Assembly: GCA_015680685.1 (NCBI GenBank)
Contig: MNCI01022307.1
Location: 951,375 to 991,140 of the forward strand
DNA from: Gnetum montanum
Lineage: Eukaryota > Streptophyta > Gnetopsida > Gnetales > Gnetaceae
Direction: 5' to 3'
DNA: 39,766 bases
The notes under the pieces were generated by a model. That model searched no databases. It was not told where the DNA came from and was given only the letters and a program-made list of their open reading frames with translations. A program made the translations under genes and the position numbers. Shown piece after piece: positions 21,441 through 32,540 of this stretch; position 1 is the stretch's first letter; each line of letters opens with the position of its first letter.

Positions 21441-22120
21441 CAATTGAAATTTCAAATATTTTAATGAGATAGGTATAACAACATATATGAAAGAAAGCAT
21501 AAATACTTCTCAACCATGTCTTTGATTACTAAAACCATGTCCTACAGACGTTGTTTACTAAGGAAAGTGAAAATGATTGTAAGACTAATATATACTTAAA
21601 AATTGAAGTTAAAAACTTAATTTTTGTAACTTTTATAATTTGCTAATTAAAGGCATACACATAAAATTAAAAGAAAACCAAACATGAACTCTATTTCTTA
21701 CTATGTACATACTTGGATGGTTGAGAAAATTATTCCAAGTGGAAAAATTCAACGAATAAAGGAACCAAAATCAAATTTTATTCTTTTTAAAATGACCCTT
21801 ATTCCATATGTATAATTTTTGAATTGGATATAAATAAATTCACTAGCTGCTATATGCTAGTTATCAAGGATAAATTTTTATCTCATTTTAACATTATAGA
21901 TTCCTCTAAGAAGTAGAGGATGTTCTAGCCTCTAGTGATGGAAAAGTAATCTAGCATGAATATAAGGCCATTAATAGGTAGCTCAAGTAGTTAGTTAATT
22001 TTCTTGTTAGGAAAAAATTTGCTATTTTAAGTCACACTTGAAGCATTTTTATATTGTTCTACAATTATTTTAATTTTTATGTTAGCTATATGTCTTGAAG
22101 TATCTATAGTAAAAATTATT
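21441..22120. other. AT-rich DNA without recognisable gene
   Basis: No motif, terminal repeat or open frame of note was seen on either strand. Confidence 0.35.
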
Positions 22121-22124
22121 TTAG

Positions 22125-22330
22125 GTTTTAAAACCCTTTTTCTAATAATGAATTTGGAACTTCTCAATTCAAGGTTTATTAATTAGTGGATGTTCATTGA
22201 TGATCATTAACACATAAGAAGTTTTAATTAATAATGATTTAAGAGTTAATACCTTAACACATATGACGCATGTCTTTAAACCTCTCATGTCCTTGAATCC
22301 TCAAACTATGAATATAGTATGTTTTAACTC
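22125..22330 (-). repeat. Possible SINE body, older copy
   Basis: Its text around TTAGGTTTTAAAACCCT and AAGAGTTAATACCTTAACACATATGACGCATGTC resembles, in the same order, TTAGGTTCTAATACCCT and AAGAGTTAATGACTTACAACATG...ACGTGTC at 22460-22540. That second segment lies just downstream of the B box in the minus-strand SINE-like piece. No convincing boxes remain here. Confidence 0.3.
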
Positions 22331-22355
22331 ATTATATATAAGTTAACAATGATAT

Positions 22356-22411
22356 GTTATTGTAATGGTAAGAACCTTGATTTAGAAGCTTTAAGTTATA
22401 AGTTCAATTCT
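22356..22411 (+). repeat. tRNA-derived SINE-like fragment, plus strand
   Basis: An A-box-like TTGTAATGGTAAGAACC (22360-22376) and a B-box-like AAGTTCAATTC (22400-22410) are spaced as in a tRNA-type Pol III promoter. No complete cloverleaf can be drawn. Confidence 0.4.
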
Positions 22412-22459
22412 ATTAAACAACATTAAGTTATAAAGTTCTAATTAATATTATTAAGAAAA

Positions 22460-22625
22460 AATTTTAGGTTCTAATACCCTAAGTATATAAGAGTTAATGA
22501 CTTACAACATGATACAATTTGATACGTGTCTTAGCATATGCTTTAGAATCAAAGCTATTACTTGTAGAAGCATAAGTCATCTACTCTAATCAAGTGAGCT
22601 ATGCCTCACTAATCATGAATAAGTT
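22460..22625 (-). repeat. tRNA-derived SINE-like fragment, minus strand
   Basis: On the minus strand TAGCTCACTTGATTAGAG (22601-22584) is close to the tRNA A box TAGCTCAGTTGGTTAGAG, and AGCTTTGATTC (22556-22546) is a decayed B box GGTTCGATTC. The span of about 56 bp is that of a tRNA. The following 85 bp would be the SINE body. It converges with the plus-strand piece at 22356. Confidence 0.5.
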
Positions 22626-22629
22626 ATGT

Positions 22630-23335
22630 GTGTGTTGTGTATATTATAAACTAATAGAAGAGAAATTAATCATAATTTAGGTAATAACACAAGTTAAAAA
22701 TGAGTGTGATTGAATTGATCATAAGCTCATTATTAAAGTACCTCTACTTATGAGATCATGAGTATAATATTTAGTTATGTATACAACTACTAACCCAATT
22801 AGTAGGTTCATTTAATGTTAGAACTAAATAATATTTTTTGAAATATTTTTACTTAAAAAAGTTCTTATTAAAATAGAAAAGAAAGATTAGCTTCATATCA
22901 AAGAAGTACTAGCAAGAAAAACCATTCTCTACATTTAAAATATATTTAGTAAGATAAAGAAATATTTTCAAAAGTAAAGACTAATAAGAAAATATGTCTA
23001 GAATAGTATTAACATTTGTGAAGTCACATCTATTTATCATACCCCTACAACTAACTAAAAACTCATCCTTGATTTATAGAAAACGAACAAAGTTCTATTA
23101 CAAAATTAGTTAAGAAACACATACTGATTGACTAATTGACACTAACTAACTAACATTATAAAACTGCAAGTGCCATATTTAATAAAATTATTCAAGTAGT
23201 ATACTTCTTACAAAAAAGGAATTAGAATAATCAAATATTTATAATAAATCTTCAAGTAGTTCAAGGTTGTAGAGGCTCCTCCCTAAATGGTTTTTATAGT
23301 GGTTTTTCCCCTTGAATGTTCGCTTATTTAAATGA
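22630..23335. other. AT-rich DNA without recognisable gene
   Basis: No reading frame or repeat that I can support; many CTAACTAA-like short repeats near 23110-23160. Confidence 0.3.
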
Positions 23336-23930
23336 CTTGAAGTTTCTATTCATCTATCTATAATCCCCAGTGGTCCAAGAAACCTTAGCTAAATCAAGAG
23401 TAAGTGGGACATCCCATAGATAAGGTAGATTTGGAAACATCTTTTTTGCATTGACATACCATGCGAAAAACATGGATTGCTCAAATTCAAGTGTAGTTAT
23501 ACTATCCATGCATGCATAGTAGTCTATCATTCTTCTTATGAGGTTTTCAACCACATTTCTTTGATAAGTGAACTTAACCTTGAATCTCTAACTCTATTAT
23601 GGTATCTTACACCTTTCATTTAGTTTGATCCTAAATGAAAATTCATGGTTAAATAATAGAAACATGACCACAAGCTCCTTTTCCAACTTGTTGTGGGACC
23701 TAGCTACTATGAGTACTACTAAGTTAGAGTAGAAAAGGTTGGCTAGCTCTAAATAATATGTTAGGTCCTTAATATGTAGCTCTTTAATTTTTAGGTCCAT
23801 CTAACCTATTTCATTTAATACATCAAAGAGCCCTCATGGATGTATTCATGCTTCATTTTTGTAGGTCAACATCAAGTTTGGCCTTTTGTTGTTCCACCTA
23901 GTTCTTGTAATGATTTTTGATGTTCTCATG

Positions 23931-23951
23931 TTTTTTTTTTTTTTTTTTTTT
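23931..23951. repeat. 21-base poly-T run
   Basis: An uninterrupted T run on the plus strand, read as a lysine run (AAA) on the minus strand inside the unidentified coding remnant. It has probably grown by slippage from a shorter lysine-coding run. Confidence 0.8.
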
Positions 23952-25528
23952 GCCTCATTTTCCAAGCTACAATCTTGATAGCTATCTTTTGGAAAATCAA
24001 CCTGACCTCTTTCATAGATAAGTTATGGTTTTCTTAGGCCAACCACACTATCTCCAAGTTGGCTTTCACTTGTTCTTCTCAAATGTTTGCTTCTTAGAAA
24101 CATCTAGTTCCCAGTTTTCTATATACAACTCCTTATTTTCTGCCTCCATGAAAATGATTTTTCTATGAACATATGAATAAGCCCTTATTTAAGAATCATC
24201 CTATATGACCTTTTTCTTCTTCTTGGTCAACTTCTTAACTTCGGCTTTAAGTGCCATAGGTCATTTTTTTGAAACTATGCTAGGTTTTTTGGCATGACAT
24301 GCCTCTTAAGATCATGAAATTGAGCTTAAAGTTTTGCTAATTCTTCTTTTTCTCAAAATGAATCAAGGGAATCTTATTCTCACTAGACTTCAAATATCAC
24401 CAACTTGTCCTTTAAGGTGATGAGTTCAAATTGGAGGGTAGTGACATTATTAGGAACATCTAAGAGATCAATGATGATTTGCATTGTGTTCATCAATCTA
24501 TCTAATACTTTCACATGTTTAGTAATTGATATTTGTTTTGGAGTACCTTGTCGCTCTACCATACTTCCTCTTCCTACAGATAACTCAATTTCTTGTTGTG
24601 CATTGAAATATATTATTAGTGTTATATAAACATTCAAAGAGCCACTAGTGTAATCAAGTACCTCTATTATAACTTCTTATCCTTCATGATAAAGAATAAT
24701 AATTATTTCTTCATCATCTTCCTGTAGCATCATCGAGAATGATTCTACCTTACTTAAGATGACTAGCGACTTCTCAAGAGGTATGACTGCCACCTGCCTA
24801 GTTGATGGATTCATTGTTGCTTGTGATAGACCTCATGTGGTTCTAAAAGGATTGATGAAATCCTAGCTCCTCCAACTAACTATCTATGTGACCAATGGAA
24901 GATGACTTATTGTTAAACAGTAGATGTTGGATTCATCAACACATGCCTGAGTGTTAGTGCTTATTGCACTAGTTTTTATATTGCTTGCTCTAGTACCTAT
25001 GGTGTGGGTTAATAGTGCTATATCTACTATTGATGTGGTGGTTGCTACTTTAGTACCGATTTGGATTTATATAGGCAAGTCCTCCATATTCTTCTATAAA
25101 ATATAATTTGTTACCTCAAGAAAGCAAGGTTGGACTACATTACATTGAATGTCATTTATATAGCAAGAAACTTATTTCATCTTATAGAAGTTCTTGATGA
25201 AGCATGAAAAGGAGAGAGTTGATATACTTGACTTATAGTTCTACAATATGCATTAAATAGGAAGAGTAGATGGACTAAATCTATAATGAGTTACTCATAG
25301 AGTATTAGGATTGCATACATTAAGAAGGAAGTGACCTTATTCAAGTGAATGGTTGGAGAAACATAATTTAATGTGATCTTAAAGATTTTCTTAGCAATTG
25401 TGAGAGTGTTATATTCAGTTTCCATGCCATAGACATGCTACACTCATTTAGTCTTCAAATCATAACCAAGGCTTATGGAAATATTTAAAAATTTAGACTT
25501 GACATTGGAAGTGCAAAATGCCTTTATA

Positions 25529-25900
25529 ATGCCTTCAAATTGAATAACAAATTTGAGTATCTCTCATCTTGAGTGTGTAATCATCTTATCAATCCTTCTA
25601 GAAGTGATATGTCTAACCCAAGTACTGTTCTCCATTTCTAGTCAATGTAGGCCATAGTGGATATCTCTATAGTTTTTATTTAATCTCTAAAGAATTATAC
25701 TTATGGAAAATGGCTTCAATTAAATAGAAGATCTATATATCTATTTTCCTGAGCATGCAAACATCTTGTTAGTCATTCCAAAAGAGGTTCATCTCACCCA
25801 AGTACCATTCTACATTGCTAATCAACATATGCCATGATAGATATCTTTGCAATTTTTCTTTAACCTCTAGCAAGATAGACTTAAGAAAAGTAACAAAAAA
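25529..25900 (-). repeat. 180-bp tandem duplication inside the unidentified coding remnant
   Basis: CATCTTATCAATCCTTCTAG at 25582 corresponds to CATCTTGTTAGTCATTCCAA at 25762, and ACCCAAGTACTGTTCT to ACCCAAGTACCATTCT further on; ATGCCTTCAAATTG (25531) corresponds to ATGGCTTCAATT (25711). The offset is 180 bp (60 codons), so the duplication keeps the reading frame. Both copies are strongly diverged, so it is old. Confidence 0.65.
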
Positions 25901-26180
25901 AATTTCAATGAGGATATTTTCTATTACTTTCTTATCCCTAATTTTCTCAAGGCATGAATTTATGAGGATGACGTCAAGCTCATTTTAGAGTACTTCTCCT
26001 TGTATATATTCCCTACAATTATACCTAGTATATTATTTTGATCTCTAGTTCTTCAAGCATAGGTTTCCCAGCTTGAAATTGGGCTAGCTATTTCTCCTAG
26101 TCTCCTTCATGTTCATCCCTTAGTTCCTTCTTCCAACCCTACAATGGTCCTTTAGCTTTGTACCCTTTCTTGGTTGTCAT

Positions 26181-26489
26181 ATGCAATTATATAGTTCTAG
26201 GTGTTAGTTTTGGCAATTACTTCATAGCATTTCACCTTGCTCAAATTATTTGTTTATGGTTGAAATTATTAAATATTGGGCACAAAAGTTCCAACATTTT
26301 GCTAAAATGGCATTCCAAGATTCTACAGTAATTAAAATATGAAATTTCTATTATAGTTTAATTATTTTTATTTTAATTACATTAGTTTTTTTAATGGAGG
26401 ATTTAAAAATTATTTAAAAAAATCAATCACATAGGCTCATCCTTGACTAGTATATAACTTTGAAAGAATAATGGTTTTAAAATAAGTTC
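26181..26489. other. AT-rich stretch between coding remnant and U3-like segment
   Basis: Nothing is recognised. If the segment to the right is an LTR, this is where its R-U5 part should be, but it does not resemble the U5 of the other LTRs in the window. Confidence 0.3.
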
Positions 26490-26703
26490 AAATGAAGGTT
26501 AGACATGGGAGATATTACATTGGAAAGGCTATAAGAAAATCAATAGTAAAAAATCCTCTTTGTTGACTTGAAAAGTAGATGAAAAAATAGGAGGGATTGT
26601 CACATATATATATAGATAATTTTTTATGCTATGATATCGTAGCTACAATGTTATAGATGAGATGTCACAATTGTGATATCTCAGTAGACAAATTTTGCTT
26701 TTC
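26490..26703 (-). repeat. U3/LTR-like fragment related to the family A LTR
   Basis: Read beside 1330-1567, it shows the same order: GGAAAGGC with A-rich stretch, a TATA-like run (ATATATATATAGAT, 26603-26616), then ATGATATCGTAG and a GTGATATC palindrome cluster (26627-26680) and ACAAATTTTGC near the end. It could be the 3' LTR of the old element to its right, or the promoter of the coding remnant to its left. R-U5 is not recognisable. Confidence 0.4.
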
Positions 26704-27593
26704 AACTCCTAATTGCTAAGGTTTTTGGATGCTAATTTAAATTTTGGAAGATGTTTGAGCTCCCTATAATTCTTCTAGGCCAAGATGTATCTTCCATTAA
26801 TGTTCTAAAGATGAGAAATTATAAAATCAAGATCATTAAGTAGCATTAATAGAAGAAATTAGCAGGAAAGCCATTAAAAATTGTTAAAAATCTCTAAAAG
26901 TATTAAAAATTCTCTAATTGAAGAAGGGCTTAAGATCTATGAAAAAAATATGGATAATATCGAAACATTATTCATGATACTTATGAAGAACATAAAAGTA
27001 TTGTGTTAGTTCATAGCCTAAATTGATAAGAGTTATCCAAGTGGGTCCTTTCCATAGTAGGCTTGTACCCTTGATGTCCTTGAATAAACACCATGGAAGA
27101 TGTCTCTAGATATCCTAGTGATTGAATGTCAACCAAGACTACATATAAAAAGATATATATATCTATCCACGTGATAATATTCATATCATAGCACACATGT
27201 CCATGGAATTCATAACTACATAATGCAAATTACATGGGATGAGTTAGAGCAAGGATAGAAGAAGAGGAACTTGAGGTACCTTTCCCATGGGGATAGTAGG
27301 TTCCACATGGAAAGCATGATTTGGATGATCACCATACCTATCATTTTAGATTCCAAAACCAAGTCTTACCTTACTTAGTAACATCACATTGCATCATCCT
27401 TAAAACCATCATCATGAGGCAACTAAACATCAACATGAATACATGGCTGCTTACATAAGAAAAAGAAAATATAATATTAAGCATATTTAAATAATTAAAA
27501 TAATTAACCAAACATTTAAGAACATGTTATCCTTGCTTGACCTTCTAGTGGTACCCCAAGAATGTTTTCATGTGAATTAATTAATTAACTATC
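26704..27593. other. Unrecognised sequence, probably inside the old Ty3/Gypsy element
   Basis: The integrase catalytic core should be here if the old element were complete, but I see no D, D-35-E spaced motifs in any minus frame. An open frame at 27011-27196 (minus) has no recognised family. Confidence 0.3.
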
Positions 27594-27785
27594 TTACCAA
27601 AGGTTGACCTTTGGACATGGATTACATGCCTTTCTAGTGATATGGTGAAGAAACATGTTTTTAAAATTATATTTTCCAATTAAACTTATAAGCAAGAGTG
27701 AATAAGCATTCACGTGATAATAGTGGAAACTAGGATGAAGTCTCAAGAAATTAACAAATCTCCTTGATATAACATTCTTGTTCAT
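27594..27785 (-). pseudogene. Integrase N-terminal zinc-finger remnant
   Basis: The minus frame reads VNFLRLHPSFHYYHVNAYS, then FKNMFLHH and KACNPCPKVNLW. This fits the HHCC zinc finger that opens Ty3/Gypsy integrases (H-x-GF-x-GGH ... YYWP-x-MF ... C-x2-C): the two His and the C-x2-C pair are present, while GGH and YYWP are substituted. It lies downstream of RNase H in the right order. The catalytic core is missing. A chance resemblance cannot be excluded. Confidence 0.5.
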
Positions 27786-28199
27786 ATTCCCTTAGTCCTT
27801 CCTACTTCAATCAAGAAGTGGTGATCATGGATCCATTAATAGTTATTATTTTGCATGATTAGCATCATATTAACCTCATAGTAAGGACATATTATTTGTA
27901 GGAGATAAAGAAATAGATGTTGTGATCTCATTGCATTATAAAATTACTTTCTTCATTGGATAGTTGATATAGAATGAACCTCATAGTTGTATGCTATCAT
28001 TCCTACACCATGTTTAACATCTTTATCAATAAAAATAATTTGTAACTTGCTAAGAATAAAAGACTTAAAAAAATAAGAAAATTATTAAGAAATGAAATAT
28101 ATAATAATAATATGAAATATTAAAGAAATTAAAAACTAGGAAAAATAGAAAAATAACAAAGAATTAGAAAATGGATAAAAAATTAAACACAAAAAATTA

Positions 28200-29672
28200 A
28201 AAATCCATTGAATAGTTTCCAATTTAAGATGAATTATCTTCCCCATGAGTACACTTGAAGAAAGAGATACAAAATATGGAGTGAGCTTGTGTGGTATCAA
28301 ATGAGGTAATTGCAATATAATGGGTTTTCCAATATTGTTTGATTTATTGTATGTTAACTATGATTAAATTTTGTGGTGAGGAAAGATCGTAGATTTGTAA
28401 GGCATTTGATTTATATACTACATGAATAATGTAAGATTCCTCTTAAAGCATTTGAAATTTTTTGTGTTGTGGTGCCTGATTTAGATTATAACGAAAACAC
28501 TCGTTGAGCTCCATTAGTCATGATTTGCAATGGTCTAGACCAAGCTAGCACTTGTAGGATATATTTGCAAGCTTATACTTTAGCATCTCAAAAGCATGTT
28601 CACATTCCTAGATCTAGAAAAAATGATGCATCTTTCTTTGTGAGTTCAATAAATGACTTAATGATCTTTGCAAATTTCTCAATGAAACACTAGTAAAAAC
28701 TTGTGTCCAAGGAATTTCTTTAAATCCTTCATTACTTGAGGTCTCTATGTGATTCTTTAAATTACCCTAATTTTCTCAAGGTCCACCTTGATCCCTTTTT
28801 CTAAAATTATATTATCTAACAAAATGTTTTCTTAGATCATTAGGTGGCTCTTCTATCAATTTAGTTTTAATTTTTTTTCAACATATTACCTTAGCACTTA
28901 TTCTAGTGTGTCCAAGATTTGTTCAAAGTTAAGTTCATATGTGAAGAAGTTGTCCATCAATAATTCTAATCAATTACCAATTTTCTCCTTGAAGATGCTA
29001 AGAATCAAGTATTAGGATCTAGAAAATATGTTGCATATTTCAAAGAAACTTTTTTGTATATAAAATTTCCCTGGGAATCCATGAATGTAGTTTTGACTTG
29101 CTTGTTAAAAGAAATTTGAATTTGATTATAACCACTATATTTTTCTAGAAAAATATAATATTTATGCCTTGATATTATTTCTAGCAATTGGTCCATAAAT
29201 GATAGTGAAAAGTGGTCCTTGAATTTCATCATATTCAATAGTATAACATCAATTAAAATTATCTAGTGTCCTCCTTTCTTTGGCATGATCATGAGTGTGT
29301 TCATCTACTAACTATCAACAACTAGCTACATGGACCTAGCCTTGAGTAGTTTTTCAATCTCTTACTTCACTACCTCATTAAGGTTTGGGTTCAATCTATG
29401 TTGAAGTAATTTCCTAGGGTTTATTGATGCATATATGTATATGTGGTATGGAATTTAAATGGATCAATCTTGATAATCTCATCGTACAACTAATAAAACA
29501 ATGTTAACCATTTGTTAATTGCTTTAAGAAAATTATTCTTCCATTCTTTTGTTAGGTTGACATGATTGATAATACTAAGTCTTTCATTCTCTGGATATAT
29601 GTACACTAGAGATTCTAGTAGCATCATAAGCTTAATGAGTTTTGACACTAGTTCTTCTAGGATCTTAAGCAT
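28200..29672 (-). pseudogene. pol: Reverse transcriptase and RNase H of the old Ty3/Gypsy element
   Basis: In order: LYDEIIKIDPFKFHTTYTYM; SINPRKLLQHRLNPNLNEVV followed by PKKGG (RT entry, near 29440-29280); frame 29238-29005 with KDHFSLSFMDQLLEII, KYSGYNQIQISF and KTTFMDSQGNF (RT motifs; the Asp of 'FLDGYSGYNQI' is now Glu); LLMDNFFTYELNFEQILDTL (28960-28900), where the catalytic MDD has become MDN; FIEKFAKI- and EHAFEMLKYKLANIS-type text (28660-28560), the RT/RNase H connection; and ILQVLAWSRPLQIMTNGAQR, the start of RNase H with its first catalytic Asp apparently lost. Below 28440, RNase H fades out. Many frame changes and stops are present. Confidence 0.85.
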
Positions 29673-29863
29673 TCTCCAATTAACAAGTTCTTCAGTATGT
29701 CCTACTTGAAAAAGCTTCTACCACATGCCTTTCATCTCATCCATTTTTTAACATAGGAATTGGTAAGTTTCTAAACTAGTTTCATGGATATTTCTAATTT
29801 TATATTCTCTTCTATTATCAATCACTTGATGTCTTCCTATTTTGTGACTACTACATATAGAAA

Positions 29864-30350
29864 CTATTGCACGTACATTTGGTCAAAGTAATTACATCTT
29901 AAAATAGTAATTTCTTTAAGGCTCCAAATTTTCTGCACATAACTACACCGCATGTCATTATACATGATGCATGAAATACTTTGCCTCTTAATCATTTCAT
30001 GTCCATTCTCTTTGACAAATTTTAAAGAGGAATCCTCGATGCCCAACTTAACATCAATGGTGCTAAGCCATGCTCTTCCCATTATGATAAGAAAATTTTC
30101 ATTGTTTTTCCTAACATGGATTATAAGGAAATCTACTAAATATGACCACATAATAATGGTGGTTATCATATCATTAAACTATCCTAGTAGAACTATGATA
30201 GATTGATTAGTAAGATTTAGTTTGGATTACTTTTTTTCATTAGTGGTAAGTTTTGAAATTTAGTACATTTTTCATGAAATAAGGTTTATGCCTAAACCTA
30301 AGTTTGATAGAGCTTTACATGATGGACATTTTTTACAATCTATAACTAGA
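29864..30350 (-). pseudogene. Aspartic protease of the old Ty3/Gypsy element
   Basis: The protease cleaves the Gag-Pol polyprotein. ALSNLGLGINLIS (30312-30274) corresponds to the family's 'CDLGASINLMP' active-site box, with the catalytic Asp changed to Asn. After TNQSIIVLLG, the frame 30169-29864 reads YLVDFLIIHVRKNNENFLII, GRAWLSTIDVKLGI and SLKFV, matching the conserved 'ILGRPFLAT...D...G.L' C-terminal part. It sits between gag and RT, as expected. Confidence 0.8.
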
Positions 30351-30359
30351 TAATAGGAC

Positions 30360-31439
30360 TTCTTGAACTTGTTCTCTTCTTAAAACGAATGCTCACTTTT
30401 ATCTAATCAGTTACATCATGGATCAACATGATAATTTTGATATTAGGATCAAAAAAGATGGACATTGTTGGCTATAATGAGATGTTGGAAGATATCTCTA
30501 AGTTTGTTTAAGTTTCCTCTTTTGGATCCATTACTTGCTAAGGTGGGTTGATGGGCTTACCAGCATAGTTAGTAGGAATGGTAACCACTCTAGCGAAATG
30601 ATGCTTACTAGGATTGCATTCTAACCTACTAGATCCCTTATTAACCTATGTGTTCATAGCATGAGTAACATTATTTTTTTATTATTATAATGGTAGTTTT
30701 TCCTACATATGATGTAGAGGTAGAAAATGAAGTGGATTGTTATGATGCTAAGTATGTGAATAGGAGGCATATGAAGGTGATTGAACATGTGGAATTATCT
30801 ATAATATTCTAGAAGATAGTAATAGTAAGAAGGAGCATGGGTAGCAAGACCAATAGAAGAAACAAGCTATTAGACATAGTATTCACAAAGATTTGGCTAA
30901 CAAAAAGGATACTGATGTCTCAATGGTGGCATTTTTCATAACAGTGTATTTTTCCATTATGGGAAATACCACTCCTAAGGCTATGAAGGTGCCCCATTCA
31001 ATTAATATTATGATTGGTAGAGTTTTCTACATTTTCCATAAGGATATAATAACTTTCTAGGCATCTACGTTTTTATGAATTTTAGATTAATAGCATAAGC
31101 CCCCAACTCCTATGCAAAGATTATCATGTGTGACATTATTGGGCATGCAACCTTGAGATATTCATATTGGTAGATGTTACATCCATCACCCTCTTCAAAT
31201 TCATAATCAAGAATCTTCTTAACAAAAAATGCTTTTTTTTTCTATCAATATGCATTTTCATTTTCTTCTTCTTTTTATCTTGATCCTTCGTTTTCCTTTC
31301 TTTCTAACTACATTCCTTCATGATTTTTAGTATGAAAGAAAATTTATCATCCTTAAATTTGAAATTTTGTTGGCTTTTGTCACTATATTTGTTATAGATT
31401 TTTACATAGGCAAAATATTTTTGTTCACTACCTCATCTA
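30360..31439 (-). other. Gag C-terminal/protease linker of the old element, unresolved
   Basis: By position this should be the Pro/Gln-rich C-terminal part of gag seen intact at 38960-39646, but it is too diverged to align by eye. A Lys/Arg-rich stretch lies near 31220-31320. Confidence 0.4.
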
Positions 31440-32540
31440 GTGGAACATTCTCTTATGTGTCATAGACATGTACATCTCTCTTATGAAGGGGTAGATCTCT
31501 ATCATATTACTTGGTACTTTTTCTCTTTCTAAGTTCATCTTCCTTCTTAACTACTTAACCAATGAGCCTTTAGATTCTATGCACTCTCAACTCAAATAAT
31601 CTTCCTTAGACATAGATCCCAAATGTTTTCTATGTTTTATATTTGAGCCCATCTATGATGTGACAAAGTTGATTCTTCTAGGAAAATCCATGACCAAGGC
31701 ATCAATGCAATAATGATTAATATCTACCCAAGGTAGCATCGAGAGACTAATGCATACTCTACTTTCTTCTTTAGATTTCCCTTCTCAAGTTAGGTATCTT
31801 TAATTACGTTTACACTTTTTTATTAAAGAGCTTTAACATGATGTTGCATTCCTAAATAGAATTAGGTTCCAATGAGAAATATTAGCCTTCTACTTTCTTA
31901 GTAAATGTCTTAAGAAACAATTTCATATTTTTTTTTCATTTTCTTTCTATATCTTGTAAGGCACAAGCATCATGAAAGACATGTAAATGAATCTATGGAT
32001 ATACATTGTATTCTTCCTCAAATTTGTGCATGTTGAACATGTTCAACTACTTGATGCATGTTTTTTCAATGTCTAGTTAGTACCATAACTATCTCCCTCA
32101 TCTATATCATGCTTGTAGGTACCAAAAATGGTTCATCATCATAATGTATGATAATATTTGTGTCAAGATCATATTTTTTCCTATCAACAAAATGATATCT
32201 TTGCTTTCTTTAATGTCTTTTACCCTATCTTGTATGCTCTTAATGAAGAGACCTCTTAGGCTTCCTATTGGAATTCCACTTAGAATATCTTCCTTAATTT
32301 TCTTCTAGGTCTCTCCTCCCTAGTGAATTTTTTCACTTGCTAGAACTTGATGATGAAATGACATCAATGATGGTGAGCTACTAGAAGAGCCATATTGACT
32401 TGGTCTCCTATTGGGTTTCCTATATACATACATTCTAGGCTTGCTAGAAGTCCTAGACCTTAAACATCTCCTTGTTCTTAGATCCTACTCAGCACTAGTG
32501 GGATTTCATGCTAAGCAATAGTGTACTATTACATTTCTTA
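31440..32540 (-). pseudogene. gag: Gag of the old Ty3/Gypsy element
   Basis: Segments match the right family A gag in order: YDDEPFLVPTSMI (near 32140) with DDEPLLATTSLMQ; HKFEEEYNVYP-stop-IHLHVFHDACALQDIE (near 32030) with NKFPKFLGGYDLNLHQHLQAFYDACTWNNID (spread over two copies of text in the two elements); MKLFLKTFTKKVEG and EPNSI (near 31910) with LKLFSMALIGQEKVWYRSLKPNSI; CHIIDGLK (near 31680) with MYHIIDGLR; and FELRVHRI-stop-RLIG-stop-VVKKEDE (near 31590) with YKLRTHQIQELIKRVAKEEGE. Stops and frameshifts occur about every 30-60 codons, so this copy is much older than the right one. Confidence 0.82.

Larger units (their letters stand above)
23340..26180 (-). pseudogene. Long unidentified coding remnant, coiled-coil-like
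   Basis: A minus-strand reading line of roughly 900 codons can be followed with few stops and some frame changes. It starts at ATG 26180-26178 (MTTKKGYKAKGPL), continues with KKELRDEHEGD and LAQFQAGKPMLEELEIK, then NELDVILINSCLEKIRDKKV, LLEVKEKLQRYLSWHMLISN, HVYGMETEYNTLTIAKKIFK and LFLFNAYCRTISQVYQLSPF. A Ser/Thr-rich linker and an acidic segment (LQEDDEEIIIIL) follow near 24720. The C-terminal third is Lys/Glu-rich, with ALKAEVKKLTKKKKKVI, and ends with FAWYVNAKKMFPNLPYLWDV and LAKVSWTTGDYR (23554-23354). No enzyme motif, zinc knuckle or membrane segment is seen. Candidates are the gag-like or extra reading frame of an unknown retroelement; the family is not recognised. Confidence 0.5.

Noticed and set aside
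24405-24629. Plus-strand 74-codon open frame
   Set aside because: It is the antisense shadow of the minus-strand coding remnant at 24383-24637.
27597-27614. Perfect palindrome with CCAAAGGT/ACCTTTGG arms
   Set aside because: Single occurrence in the coding part of a dead integrase; length is within what chance allows in a window of this size.
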